Shown here piece by piece: positions 24,986-38,371 of a DNA stretch of 64,000 bases; positions within the stretch are counted from its first letter, which is position 1, and each line of letters starts with the position of its first letter. A model generated the notes under the pieces. That model did not search any database and was not told where the DNA came from. It worked only from the letters and a program-made list of their open reading frames with translations. The position numbers were made by a program, and so were the translations under genes. The DNA comes from Lineus longissimus (Eukaryota; Nemertea; Pilidiophora; Heteronemertea; Lineidae), in assembly GCF_910592395.1 (NCBI RefSeq), contig NC_088314.1:7874001-7938000 (forward strand). The letters run 5' to 3'.

Positions 24986-27780
24986 GGCCATAGTATCGTG
25001 AGTAAAATACACTCAAGCAAAGCCCAGATTTGGTGAGAGATCTAGGACACTACATCAGATGTGCATGGATGGATGGTTGTCCATATTTGAGTCAGTTGGG
25101 GTTGGGACGAGTTGGGTTGCAGGAGGGGAAATGACCCTCAGGCAGAACTGGTTATCTTGTTTCAGGGTAAACTGATCGATTATTAACCACTTTCTTCAAG
25201 CAGGAATAGAGACTTGACAACCTCCATCATACTCTCTTCTGGTTGGTCAAAGGATGTCCCAAATTGATTCATGAGGAGAGTGGTGAATTCCCATCATACA
25301 TGATAATCACATACCACTAATTGGCACTCGGATAGGATATGTGTTTAAAGCAAATACCACTAAAAAATCAGATGACTATTAAAACAAGTACTCCACACGC
25401 AATAATTGATTTGGGAGAATATGTGATTGCGTGGAGTCTACTCAATGTCGGGCACAAGAGCAAACCAACTCCGCAACCAATATAAGTGCTGTGCTGAATA
25501 GCACACAGGGTAATTGATTTCTGCAAACCCAAATTTTCAGTTCTACATTGTATTTATAGTACTGGAGAGATGACTGCCAGAATGACTGACATCAAGATAG
25601 ATATCACTTCAAACAGTGCTGCTTTCACCAACTTCATAGACAAGGCCAAGTCTCCATATAACAACAGCGTACAGCGCACTGCAGACTCCACCAGCACCTG
25701 AAGAGACTAGGGCTCAATCCAACTGCTTCCTGCAAATAGGGACCAAACGCCAAGATACAAACGCCCCCCGGCCCCCCAAGCTGGCCCAGGCGCTGGGGTT
25801 GAGCATTGCATGAGAATGGCAATGCTATCGAAACCATTCCCATGCAAACTACGGGGTCTTTACCAGCCCATCAACTACAGACAAATCGGACAGAATTTTG
25901 AAAAATATTATTCTCTGTTAATACGACCATAACAACAAATTGAGCAGACACTAAAATATCATTACAGTAACCGACGTCAGCCGACAAATTGAATATTTGC
26001 GATAATGAGGGCTTAATTGCCTCTGAAGACATTGTACAAAATTGTTTCTAGCGAGCATTTAATTACAGTAGAGTGAGTTATGATGATTTATCTGAACTGA
26101 CTGCTATGGTGACCCCAAGCACGTGCTCCGTGAAGCTGACAGTCAAACGTCCCTGGCATATTGCAGTGTGAATGGGTTGTGATGAGGAATCATTGCTGCT
26201 ACCGTCACAACTGCTTCTTCATGTATAATGTGTCTCCTCGTATGATCATCATGGACCAGGCTATGATGTACTACATTTGCGACCAAGTAATCCTATTTCT
26301 TGCTTCATTTGGTCCTTTGTGGCGAACTTCTGCTTACAGTATCTGAACAGCACAACATATGGTCAACTGTTAAGTTACTTGTTGTGCTGAGCAGGAACAC
26401 AATAGTTTAGCAGACCAGCATTAAGCTTGATACCTTGGATGTCAAGGCCAATTTGTTGTCAAAATCCGACAACAGAACACTAGTAGGAAACTTGATGGCA
26501 AAATGGTAAATTCATCAAAAGAATCCCAAGGTCTCAGAGATCAGAGGTGGAAAGTATGATTTACGTTGGACGTACTCCGCCAGATGATTGGCTCCATACA
26601 CCTTGATTACCAATTAGAAACTACGCCAGATGTGATTCGTTGACTTATGCAACCTCCAATCAATACGTAGGTTGACACAAATCCTTTGGTGCAACTCTAA
26701 TTACATTACTTACTAGTCTTACATAAGATATTGAGATGATGTATCGATTCCTAATTGATTGAAATGGAGCTTTGTGTTGTGGCTCAGGGCTGTAGTCTTT
26801 GTTCATCAGATTATCGAGTCTACCATACGTGACAATGAAAAACATGTGGGAAAACCAATTCGTCGATATTGTGACATATTTTTTTGATGCAGATCGTGTT
26901 TTTTTGCAACAATAGGATGTATCGCAAAAACGTCAGATCCTCTTGCTCAAACTTGATTTGGCAATTAAATCATGACATCAAGCCATCAAATTGCCAAAAT
27001 AGTGCATAACGGTCGAGAGGGGGCTTACAGGAAGGTGCCACAGTCAGGTGACAGGAAGGCTGTACACAGGCATGTGAAATAGCTCAATAGCCCTCCACCC
27101 CACCCCCTCCCCACTCGACTGACTAACACCCCCCACTGACACCACACACGAAACACAGAAATAAAATTCATAGGTGTTGTCAATGGGGATATGTTTGTCA
27201 GTTGAGTTGTTGAGGGCAATAGAGCTCTTACTTCCACATGCTTGCAGGAAGTACCGAACAATTCAATTTCAAGGCAAAAAGTCACGCGATATAGTAGGCC
27301 TACCCAATGATATTGTAACCAACATTGTATCCTAATAAGGGGGTGCTGCTGTATCAACTGCTCAATTACATGCAGTGACCTAATTACTCTGCATGTATTA
27401 GTCGATTATTTCCGGAATAATTCCTCTTCGTCACCATTATTTCCTATGTGTCAGTTTTTCAGGCCAAAATGGCACTCAATGCCACAAACAATGAACACTG
27501 TACTGTGATGCTGGCTCATACTGCACTATCATCAGTGTTTCAGCCATGATTGACTTAAAGGGGAGTACAGGATGTAGTTGGCTATATCGTCAAGATGGGG
27601 GTCATTTTAAAAAATATTGGTACAAGCACTGCCCGACCAGCCCTTAGATTTGATGAGTGGATGGGGCGGTTAGAAAACAAGCCGTTGACTGATGCCCATG
27701 AAAAGCTAATGTATATCCCTTTCACATCAAATAGGTGCTCAACTTCTGTGCAGCAATGCAATCTAACTTCCAGTAGAAAC
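24986..27780. other. Non-coding, nothing recognised
   Basis: A G/C-skewed stretch near 27095-27140 is C-rich. No gene or mobile element supported. Confidence 0.5.
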
Positions 27781-27782
27781 TA

Positions 27783-27948
27783 CAGTGGAACCTTTCTATT
27801 AAGGACACCCTTGGAACTGTCCCTAATTGAGAAGTGTCCTATTTACAGAGATCAACTTCAATGGAAAATACCAATATTGGACCAAATGCAGTGTCCTTAA
27901 GAGAGGGTGTCCTTGATAGAAAGGTGCCCACTAAGAGAGGTTCCACAC
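27783..27948. mobile_element. TA-flanked MITE, CAGTGGAACC termini, 166 bp
   Basis: CAGTGGAACCTTTCTATTAA at the left and AGAGAGGTTCCACAC at the right are inverted partners between TA dinucleotides. Internal GTGTCCTTAA-type words recur. It is the same family as 34606-34765, 13723-14222 and the fragment at 36303. Confidence 0.7.
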
Positions 27949-27950
27949 TA

Positions 27951-30900
27951 ATAGCCAGCTTGCTATTAGTTTCTGCTTTCAGAGATACAGCAGAAGCACA
28001 CCAGAAAAAACAGAACAAGATTAGAAGATAACGTCCAAGCCAGAATGGCAGATTCACTGATGCTACAAGTGATCAGCTGGGACAAACATCAATATGGTGA
28101 ATCACTAACGATTCGTACCACAGCATTGGGAGGGCGATGGGTCACAATTCTGAGTCAATAATTGATGGAGTAAGGAAGGATTTGGCTGGTGATTCGATCG
28201 CAACCAGAAATAGCACCACTGGAGCTTTCTTGGGAAGAGGAGATCAATGGTGGTGTCGTGCTCAAAACCATACTATAAAGCTATCCGAACTTATATTTTG
28301 CGCTCCAGATCCCAAAATGATGCGGACAAAACATTTACGAATGTAAGTTAAGTATGGCTACATAAGATGCTTTATTCGGAGTCACTACATTTACACGGAA
28401 AAGAGCTCGACTAAAGTGTGGATTGGTTTCTAAGGAAACCTGTTGTCAAGTATGGCCAATCGTTTACATTCAAATATATCAAAACATTGGTGAAAAAAAC
28501 ATGAATCGATGCAAGCGTCGACAGAAACCACTACAGAGTGAATTAATGTCCAATGTCGATTATTTTCTAAAATCACACTGCTGCATTCATACTTTTGGCT
28601 ACCTGGGAAGCTGGTGGTAGTGTTGTATGAAATGTGGCATTTTGTAGTGAATGTTAGACTGGAGACCATTCACTGGGACTGCATTTGATTATGCTGGTGA
28701 AAGCGGTTTTCACCAATCCAAGACATCTCATCTAAATAGCTTCATTTTCTGCTGCTTCTTGGTGACATCTCTTTAAAATAGCTTCATTTTGCTGCCACTG
28801 CATTGATACCTTTCAGCACAGCATCATAACGACTGTGAAAGCCTTTTGTGTCAAGATGCTGACAGTGTACCAACCTAACAGGCTACTGTTTTGTGAATTG
28901 TTCATGGACCACGAACAACAGAGATTTGAAGGCAGACAGACACTGCACTATGGGAAAGACTCACTGTACCGGTGAGCCCAAAAGCATCATTTGGTGACTA
29001 AACCTTTTCCGACTGTGCCAGGCTTTTGCAGGGTTAGGTTCTGAAAACTCGCTGTTTTTTATAACACTCTATAGATTTTAGTTGATGCCTGACCTATGAA
29101 AGCAAGAGTGAGATCAGAAACCAGTGACACTCCTGACAGTTGTTGCCTCATGACCCAAGGTGACACAACTCGGTTGCAGCACAACATAATCATGATTCTC
29201 TCTCCCAAGTCACAGATGATGACATCATATCAACTCATAGCAAAGATGTAATCACTGCAGCAAATAAACTGGGGTCCTTAGTCTAGAATGCGGGATCGTG
29301 TTAGTCATAAAACATTAACCACCTTGGTTTCAGTTGACATTAGACACATTATCTGAGGACTTTTGACCAGATTTTGTTGGCAATGAGGTGATCGGAATGA
29401 GCATTTTATCAGTGCAAAACAATATCCATAATTTGAGTTACCATTACAAAAGCTAGCAATACCAGCAAGTTACTTCTCTGAATAAAGGATCCAAAGACGA
29501 AGCAAATTTGTTGAGACCCACTGACTCAGTGCATCCAGGCCTCCTATGGCTTTTGGAGCTAATATCCAGTAGAGCAGTCTCGCTGTGTCAAAGACTTTAT
29601 CAACGCTCATCCTCAGCATCTCATCATCATCATCATCCTCAGCAACGTGATCCTTCGTAAAGTGCATAGAATCGTCAGACTGATTCTCTGAACATCTTTG
29701 ATGACATCAGCACAGAACAGACGAGGCGGAATATCCCACTGGAGACAACCAACTTCACTGTCTAATTTATTAATTTGATGACGGGACGGAATGTGCCATC
29801 ACTGATATTCCATTAAGGAAACGTATCCGTCTTGTAGCGTGTTAGCAATTAAAGCTATATTTAATGTCTAGTGGGGAAAGCGAGGCAAGTTGTTGCTAGC
29901 TGGTGTTATCGTGGCCAATTCTAATGAACGTTATGGTGCAGTTTGATGAATTTGAATTAATTTGTTGACATCAAGATTGCCAATTACAGCGTTGCTAAAG
30001 TAATGTGCAACAGCTCTCTTTATGAGAGAAAACTATGGGAGTTGCCACACCGAACAAGGAATCAGAATGGTAGCATGACCGTGAAATATTTGTTTTGACC
30101 AAATGGTTGTAAACATTGATGCTAACTCAAAAATTCCAAAAGCACAAAAAGAAGAAGACCACCCATGACATGCAAGGGCCAAGGTTCCAAAACATGATAG
30201 AGGCACAGAAGGCTATTAACAAACAGAACATGATACAATATCGGCAAAACAATTTCGCTCCGGAACGGTCGGTGTTTTTTCTGGCACCAAGATGCGTTGT
30301 TGGGATGTTTCCACACGTTACTCATCTGCTGCTCCGGTGGGAAGTGGTTAGCCTCTGACTGACGGAGAGGCTTGTGTGGTAGATTGAGTGAACAGTACAA
30401 ATAGGAAAACCATCAAAAAGGAATCATTTTTGTCATCGACCGTCTAATGTGTTCAAATTTACCTGAGCCACGTAAATACAATGTACAATGAACACAGACA
30501 GCGTCCAATCGTTTTTCGTCTTATTTTACAGGCTTCAAATACACCTTGGCAATGGAAATTATTTCTGATAAGCACTGTAGATATTTCAAAATCTACACTG
30601 GCATTCTCATCAATCAATTTGATTCCAATATTTGATGATTCAAAAAGAGAAGCACTTTTCTTTCATTTGCTGATGCAGACCAGACTCGGAAAAGCTATCT
30701 CTCCAGGAGCTGAGACGTAATGGCTAGCATTTCTTGAGCACATGGGCAGTTGGTCTTCCTTCAATTGTTTCGTCAGCTGAGTGAAAACGAATCCAATTTG
30801 CTAAAGATGGTACGAAATGTTAGTTTGATTCAGCAAAAGTTGAATGAAGTATCGCATGCCTCCGTCTACAGTATCTAATATAAAATGCACAGGCAGTTTC

Positions 30901-31108
30901 GGCAAATTAAGTTGGAGTTAACTTTCTGTCTAGCACTTGGCCTGTTCCTAGTTCAATACCTACAGTGAAGGTATTTCAGTATTTCTTCAACCAGTGAGAG
31001 TTCCGAGTAAAAAATATTCGCCTATAAATACTTCATGACTAAGGTAGTAGAACATGCATGATTTCTTTGCCAAGATTTTTAAAAGATTTTTGCCGGCTCT
31101 TAGTGTGG
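27951..31108. other. Non-coding, one weak exon candidate
   Basis: A 65-codon minus-strand frame (29470-29667) contains an Asp run from an ATC microsatellite and is not otherwise supported. Nothing else recognised. Confidence 0.45.
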
Positions 31109-31188
31109 TATGGCTCTCGGCAAATCAGTGCAGATCGGGTAAGAGTGCCAGGCTTGTAATCAGGAGGTCGTGGGTTCAACTCTCAGAA
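31109..31188 (+). mobile_element. tRNA-Thr-like sequence, probable SINE head or pseudogene
   Basis: The stretch GGCTTGTAATCAGGAGGTCG followed by TGGGTTCAACTCTCA resembles the anticodon arm (TGT loop) and T arm of tRNA-Thr, preceded by a weak A-box-like stretch. The 5' acceptor arm does not pair. Confidence 0.4.
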
Positions 31189-34100
31189 GGATAACCACTG
31201 TTTCATCAAAGTACCGGCAGTGTAAATTTAACCAACGCCTTTCCCTACAGATGCAAGGAGCAATAGATACCGTTGTTTATGATCTGTCAGTCAAAGATAA
31301 ACCAAGTTGTATGAAACATCCAATACTGTCTAGATAACACCAACACAGAACTTTTTAGAGATGTGTATGAGATTGGAACACCACTATATTCACCACTTTA
31401 CAAGTAGTTCAAGATTCATTCATTCATTGCATGATTAGAACAGTACTGTTCAGAAGTGACATCCCATGTCTTGAAAGTGGACTGCACTGTGGAGAGGACA
31501 ACTCAATGTCAACTCAGATATATCACTTATCTTTTTTTTATGGTTCAGCTGGGTCAAGAGTAGTCTTACATGTCTAAGATGGTGTAGTGTTGACCTGGGC
31601 CCAAGGTAAGCAGTAATGTTGGCGTTAAGTCCTAACGCTAGTTAATCCGAAGGAGCTAACACCGGCATTAGTCTCTAATGCCGATTGAGCACCTGGACCA
31701 TTTTTTGCATGCCACACCCAACTCCTTTCATCTTGGTAAATCTGTAATCGACAGGGTGTTTTGAGAATACTGGCAAGTCCAAAACGTTATGCCGATCTAA
31801 TAGCCATTTCTTTAGACTTGGACTTCAAGATGATAAAGGCAAGCTGGACAAGTCATCACTGTAATCCTTCCAAAGCAACTTCCGAAGCTTTCGTCAAGCT
31901 CCAATCGCTTGTGACACCAGCATATTCATTGTACAATGTTGACATTTTGTTCAAACAATAGTTTTATAAATATTGAACTTGGTTCAGGATCGACAGCTGA
32001 ACATTTTGCCAAAGACTTCATCAATCTGTCTCGTTTGATTAGATAGAAGATCAATACACACAACAGAACACAATCACTGCATACCACATGACAAAATATT
32101 TATTGCACATATTTCGCACTATGAAAGGCAGTGAATATGAATGATATTAGGCCCGGGCCCTATGATAAGTACAGGAGACGACTCTTAAGCCGAACACGAG
32201 TAGAAAAACTCGAATGTATGGACACCCGAAAGCCTGACTCAAAACATTCCTATGTGGTCACAACACTTTTTTTTCCAGTTCAGCTTCAATCAATCAATCC
32301 TTTTTGGCTTCTTGCCCCTTTTAGGAGTCAGCTGGAGATTTTAAAGTCCACTATGTACAGGACACACTTTTACCTCCTGTGATGGGTCACTTACTTGCCC
32401 GGGCATAGACACTAAGTTACAAGGTCAAGGGCACACAGCTTTTTGTTTCATTTGACTCGAGTTGGTTCTTTTATTGGTTGAGAAGAACCGGGAATATTTG
32501 TAGTTCTTCGTATCACTAACAGATGGTCTGTGCCTCCACAACTCTGGATACAGAGTTGGGGACGGACATCCCCTAAGGATGCCCTGGGTTGTTCATAAGA
32601 TTTTTTTAAGGATCCAAGACGACTCCCTTGTGGCAGGACCACCGTCAGAACGTCCATAAGCATATTGATATTTGATCCAACTATCAACAACTATCACAGG
32701 CTCTACACATCCTTCCAGAAGACGGATGAGTAACTCATCATGCTTGTCTATTTCATTACATACTCCTTAACGAAGCAGCTCACGTCTTCGCCAGATAAAG
32801 CTGGCCTGACTCAGAGGCAAGCGAATCTATGAGCTGTTGCCTCATACAGTATGTTGGATGGAAAGTTAACTTTAACCCCAAGAGACTTTCAGGCATAAAT
32901 TGCCAATTCCTAATTTTGTTTTAAGATATTTTGGGTTCTGCAGCGAAAGGGTGAACCTGACTGATAGACTTCCTTTTTTTCAGGCTTTGGCTAAGAATCT
33001 GACAGGACTGCCTTGTAATTGTATACAAGTTTACCATCAGGTAACAAAGTATCACCTCACTACATCACGTATGCAACTTGTACAGATCAATTAATAATAC
33101 TCCATTCGTTAATTAGATCCCCTAAGACAGGAAAGTAATTAGGGAGAACTTATGCTGCCCAAAGTATTTTTCTTGCACATGAGTAAGGGCCAACCTGGGC
33201 CAGGTAAACATATGCAGACAACCTGCGTTATGGTTGCACTTGTAAGAAAGTCACTCACAAACGGAAGAGGATATAAGTCAGAATTGGCAATCAATTTGTG
33301 AGATCAGACGTTCAGACCTCGCCTCCAGGTTTAGGCAGTTTTGCCAGTCTAACCCACTGAATGAAACAGACCTGGTTAATTTCAGACATAACGTCAATAA
33401 TCATGAGCGCAATTGTGATGGCCTGGAGTTGAGGAGTCAAGATCACATTTCACTGTTACATGTAAGTTTGAGGTGTTTTAGAACAGAAATTGACACCACA
33501 CTGCAGATGATACCTCACTGCTGATCGGAGATGTCATTTCACCCAAGGCCTAGGCTGCTGCCTTTTTTTTGGACTACATTTCAGCTCCACCCTCACAAGC
33601 AAGCAATAGGCTACCTCCAGTTTTGTATGAATCCCACCACAAGCTATCACCTGAGTTAGATGTTTGTGGGAAAAGATCAGGATTTCTTCGACAGGGTCAG
33701 GTTCAGAATAATAAATCAGCAAGCCAGGCATGCAGGGGGATAGCAACCTTTGATACAAGTTTTCCCAAACATGTCATCATAAAATGAATAAAATTTACAT
33801 TGTACGATACATCTTGGTGACACTTTTATTGTAGAAATTAAAATTAGGCCTATATGTAGTGCAAATACATCCTTATCATTTTTATCAAAATAAATACTTG
33901 ACACATACAATACATGTAAGACAGACAATAACAGAAATATTCTGCTTCAATATGCATCGGAAATTTGAAATATAATTCAAAGCACGAATCAAAAACCTTC
34001 CGGAATTTCATAAAACTGTCTCAACAAGGAACAACAGGAATTAAGGGAAGTAAGTAGAGGTATTTTTTATCTCCAGAGGCCTACAAAACATAAAAGATAG

Positions 34101-34605
34101 AAAAATACATGACATCCAATGAGAACTTTACAACATGTAGTAACACCACTTGCGCATTAGAGCCGACTATTTAAAATGTTGTGTATTGTCATTTCTGCAC
34201 AAGACCCTCACAAAGTTTTAATTGTTTGACCCCATGGAAAGTTCATGATCTCATTTCTATCCAACACATTTCAACAGTTCACAAAAAAAGTCAATTCCGG
34301 CCGGTATGCTGTAACAAAGTTAAAAGTCATGCTATCAGGAAATGCATGATTTTCTTATGTTGCTTCTGTAAGAGTAATTGTGCGGGCCATTTAATTGTAT
34401 CAAGTAATTGTCAAGTCATATTTCATACATAGTAGACTATAATGCCATACTATGCCCGGCTTTATATGGGCCAATGACTGGGCTAAAGCACTGTGCCAAT
34501 GCTATTTATCAGGTTGAGGGACAACTGTCTGCTTGGCCAAGCTTATGTGTAATAGGCCTGTGTTGAACAGACACACCAAACCAGCTTTAGCATCGACACA
34601 GTTCT
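31189..34605. other. Non-coding; two small stem-loops only
   Basis: Two adjacent short inverted repeats occur at 31622-31638 and 31663-31683. The rest shows no supported feature. Confidence 0.45.
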
Positions 34606-34765
34606 ACAGTAGAACCTCTCTATTAAGGATACCCACGGACTGACAACTGCTGTCCTTAATAGAGAGGTGTACTGATTAGAGAGGTCAAATTGAATGGCAA
34701 CATCCTGTTTAGGACCAAAGCTAGTGTCCTTAATAGAGTGGTGTCAACTTAGGGAGGTTCAAGTG
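34606..34765. mobile_element. TA-flanked MITE, CAGTAGAACC termini, 160 bp
   Basis: CAGTAGAACCTCTCTATTAA at the left and GAGGTTCAAGTG at the right lie between TA dinucleotides. GTCCTTAATAGAG is repeated inside. It is the same family as 27783-27948. Confidence 0.65.
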
Positions 34766-34929
34766 TATTCCCCCTGAAATAAAAGTGCCTGGAAGAAGGT
34801 TATGGTGGGGTTGTCGATTCCCAGCTCCCCCTTTGGCGCAACGCATGGCCCCAAGGCCTCACTAAACCAAGAAGTCACACACAATGGCCGGAGTAGGGGA
34901 GGGAGGGCCCGCGGGGCTCACTGCGGAGC

Positions 34930-35045
34930 AACTGCAGAATAACCGGGACACTCTGTGCTAAATGATAGGAATGTGTACATAATGTACAGAGGGACAGAGT
35001 GTACATAATGAACAGAGCTACTACTGTCCCGGCTATTCTGCAGTT
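34930..35045. repeat. 116-bp foldback palindrome in the candidate first intron
   Basis: AACTGCAGAATAACCGGGAC at 34930 pairs with GTCCCGGCTATTCTGCAGTT ending at 35045, with one mismatch. The centre has two copies of TGTACATAATG. Confidence 0.8.
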
Positions 35046-35208
35046 AGGCCAAGGTATAGACTTAGAGTAACTAATATACATCAGTATGAGTACATTATTG
35101 TTATTCCATGAAGGTAGATACATGTATGTACACTTGCTTGTACAAAACCCCTGTACAAATACAAATGTACAGAAGCCAAAACATAGTATTTTGATATTGA
35201 AAACTCAC

Positions 35209-35275
35209 CTCTAACTTGAGAATCCAACTCGACCAACGCCTCCTTCTCCTTGCGAGACCTTCTCTCAGACATCAT
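35209..35275 (-). CDS. First coding exon of an unidentified minus-strand gene
   Basis: An ATG at 35273-35275 opens 22 codons (MMSERRSRKEKEALVELD then SQVR) and one further base before a near-perfect donor, AGAG|gtgagt, leaving the frame in phase 1. The peptide is strongly charged and helix-prone, unlike the surrounding random open frames. The upstream 250 bases are relatively GC-rich and include a CTCF-like AGATGGCGCC, as expected near a promoter. The gene must continue toward lower coordinates, but I could not find a convincing phase-1 acceptor and second exon by eye. The intron begins by reading into a 116-base foldback (34930-35045). I do not recognise the protein. A chance ATG plus donor remains possible. 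Confidence 0.4.
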
Positions 35276-35530
35276 TGCTGTCTTTCAATTGATAAAATCG
35301 TTTAGAACCGCATGAGATCAAAGTTTTCCCAATAATAATCCACACCAACCCCTCCACGGAAGTACACAACACACACACTGCATACACACTCGGATGTACA
35401 AGCAGGTGTATGTGTTTTCTACATTCGCCATTTGTACGTTAGATGGCGCCAGCAAACGGTGTGGAGGTTTCACTTCGTTTTGCAACTTCGACACTTATTT
35501 TAGGCCCATACGAACATTCTTCGATTTCAG
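35276..35530 (-). promoter_or_regulatory. Possible promoter/5' UTR of the gene starting at 35275
   Basis: This stretch lies immediately upstream of the 22-codon first exon. It includes AGATGGCGCCAGC at 35441-35453, which fits the animal CTCF core AGRKGGCRS. There is no clear TATA box at a useful distance. The promoter call is positional inference only. Confidence 0.25.
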
Positions 35531-38050
35531 AATGAAAAGCAACATTTAAAAAAAAAACCTCCATATAAGAATCTTTTCGATATATATTGTAAGAATTATG
35601 ACCCATCAAATGTCTAATAATATCTTGAAATTTAAGTTTAAAAGAACAAATAAATATATGCTCCCCTTACTTCTAAACCAAATGATTGAATAAAGTACTT
35701 TGGATTGGGTTCGCCCAGTTCCACAATTTGGTTACTCTGGTTTCTCTTCAATCCCACGCATAAATCTTTCGCCTTTTACTAAAGATTTCCGTGGAGAGGA
35801 ACACTCTAATGAGTCTATAGACATTTTTTGTAGCCCTACTGAAAAGTGGGGTAATACACCAAATAAAAGTAGAAATATGCTCTGGTAAAAGTACTTCGGT
35901 TCATTAGGTTTCTAGTTAGGTCTTATGCTTCTAGTGTCAAAGGTCTTAGGTTTCTACAAATGTAGTTGGGTCTTATGTTTCTAGTATCAAGGGTCTTAGG
36001 TCTAAGCTTTCTATATGCCAAGGGTAGTCAGTAATGACTCAATATTTCATACCGTTGTTTCTCAGTCGTCCATCTTGATGTCATCGTCGTCAGCCCTCAA
36101 GACTTAGTCCCTTCCTCTTTCAAGGAGACTTCAGGAGCCCTGATCTCTCTTTTACTTCAAAAAGCAAGTCACCAAATGATAATTTTGTTTTCCTTCGCAC
36201 GCTTTTAGTGTGGATACTATGTCAGGGGCAGAGTAAGGGGAACCAATCGGTAGGCTGAGCCTTGAAACCACATCTCATTTGGAAATGATTTCAATTCAGA
36301 TACAGCAGAACCTACTCATTAAGGACACCTTTGGAACTTACAAAGGGAGGCCCCACTGTAGTTTGCTCTTTATGAAGAAGATCTTTGAAGTCAAATCTGG
36401 ATGGCTTCAGCCCTATCAAGGGATGACTGCCCCGTCCAAATGAGTCAAGAGCTCCAATAGGCAAAGCTCAGAAACCGAAAGATGAAACAAAAAACAAGTC
36501 ATAATTAAAAGATACATTGGGTTTATTCATAGAAAAATGCCTGTCAAAACCTAAATGACTCATTGTGACCTAATTTACAAAATATACCCATGACTGTCCT
36601 TGCAACTCAATGCCATCTCTTGATGAAGCCCTTTAATTACAATGTGTCAACCAACATACTGAAGTCTGAAACTATTTACAAACCTCATTATGTGGTGCAC
36701 TTCCTCCTGTTGCATACATTCAAAATAAACTACCCCTCATTCCGAGGCAGGAAAGCACTTAACACATGCACGTTGGACTATCAGGAGATTCTATACACAT
36801 ATCATTTAACCCTTGGCACCTTTTGCCATTTCAGCTCAAATTTTCTGCTCAAAATCGGTAAATACCGGGTGCGGTAGCTAGGGTTAAACACAAATGAGAT
36901 ATATATTCCATTACAACCCTGCAAACTTCCAGGAAACAAACAACTCACTTTCACCATTTCTTTACTCTGTCACACAAAATGCTGTATTCATTCCTCTACA
37001 AATGCCAAGATTTTAGATTTTTTAGACATATAAAGCAGTGTTTACATCAAATATGAATGAAGTGAACCTAAAAATGCCAGCAAACCCATCGGGTCACCCT
37101 TTCCCAACAAGTGAGCAAAGCAACACTCCTTAGATTTCTCCGGTTTTTGATTTGACACTGATGCAAGAGATTGAACATCAGTCTGAAAACTTAAATAAAC
37201 AGAGCAACTTGGGTGTGTCCTGGCTCATTCTCACTACAAATTGAACATATCTAGTCCATAGAAGGACTTGGAACCACAAATTTGAAGCTGGAGGCATTCA
37301 GTCACAGAGGTTGAACTGTTAGGCATGACTTGGTGTGGTTGCTGTCGATTCCAAGGCAGAGTGAGAGAGAGTCTCCCCAACTTAACTACCCAGGTTTTGA
37401 TATTTTCATCCCACTGACAACAATTCTGCTGCCCCTAAAGGAAACAATCCTGGGAGTTTTCATCAAAACAACTGAACAATGTTTCTCCCCTTTCAAAAAA
37501 GTGACTCTGCTCCTGCATTCATTCACACTTCTACATTCATCAACCAATCAAACACAAGCACACAATCGGTGTTATCAAAATTGAACATTGAGAGTATTAT
37601 TTTATAAAGTGTGAGGAAAAGTAGAACGAATATGAAGTGGCTTTATAGGGAAGCTATTGGCGGATCAAGCTACATGACATCACAAACAGGGGTCTCTCTC
37701 ATCTCGAAGTACATTGAAACAATTCACGCTTGATATGATGAAAATATTTTGTCTCCTGACTGCATACTATAGTCTCCCTTAATACGCCTAGTACACATCA
37801 GACTCACCAAGCGTCAAAAATAAACAATACAGTAATTTTTTAAGTATATCAGTATTATTGATAACCACTGTGTAGTGGAACTATTGCCCCGTAGACGTTT
37901 GAGATTATTTTCAACCATGCTAAAACACAAGGCTAATTTTTTTATACTTGTAAGCTTCCTGTATCATCTTGACCTATCAAAGAGAAAGGATAGTACGTTT
38001 TGACGATTTATTCCACTGACGTAGGCATATATCCCCCTCCCCTTCCCCCC
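35531..38050. other. Non-coding intergenic stretch
   Basis: A short imperfect duplication (GGTCTTATG...CTAGT.TCAA.GGTCTTAGG) lies at 35915-36010, and a MITE fragment at 36303. No exon supported. Confidence 0.45.
36303..36360. mobile_element. Fragment of the CAGTAGAACC MITE family
   Basis: CAGCAGAACCTACTCATTAA then GGACACC matches the terminus of the 27783/34606 family. The other end is short and decayed (CCCCACTGTAG). Confidence 0.45.
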
Positions 38051-38371
38051 CCCCCCCTTTGAGCTGGTTATCGGAGTCTCATGGACTTCATGAGAACTAT
38101 GCCATCGCCATATTCAGGGCAAGGTAGGAACTGAATAGACCGTAGGAACTGAAGTTTACAGTTCCTACCATGCCCTGAAGATGGCGATGGCGTAGTTCTT
38201 TCATGAAGTCATTAAAGTTCTGAACTACGCCATCTTCAGTGCACAGCAGGAACTGAAAAGACCGTTTGGTGTTTACCTTGGTCTTTTCAGTTCCTACCGT
38301 GCCCTGAAGATGGCGATGGCGTAGTTCTTCCATGAAGTCCATAAGACTCCGATAACCAGCTCAAAGGGGGG
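38051..38371. mobile_element. Foldback palindromic element, ~320 bp
   Basis: CCCCCTTTGAGCTGGTTATC followed by GGAGTC at the left is mirrored at the right end (GACTCCGATAACCAGCTCAA then AGGGGG). Inside are nested smaller palindromes: GTAGGAACTG/CAGTTCCTAC pairs, and GCCATCGCC, GGCGATGGC and GCCATCTTCA arms. Nearly every base has an inverted partner. No target duplication is clear. Confidence 0.75.

Noticed and set aside
24529-25012. Cysteine/tryptophan-rich repeat proteins on the minus strand and His/Gln-rich ones on the plus strand
   Set aside because: All derive from the 26-bp minisatellite; open frames occur on both strands at once.
29470-29690. Minus-strand acidic frame (ENQSDDSMHF...DDDDDEMLRM) that looks somewhat like an exon
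   Set aside because: The Asp run comes from an ATC microsatellite, the possible donor is weak, and no linked exon was found.
31109-31188. Functional tRNA-Thr gene
   Set aside because: Anticodon and T arms are suggestive, but the acceptor stem does not pair and the D arm is poor; a SINE head or pseudogene fits better.
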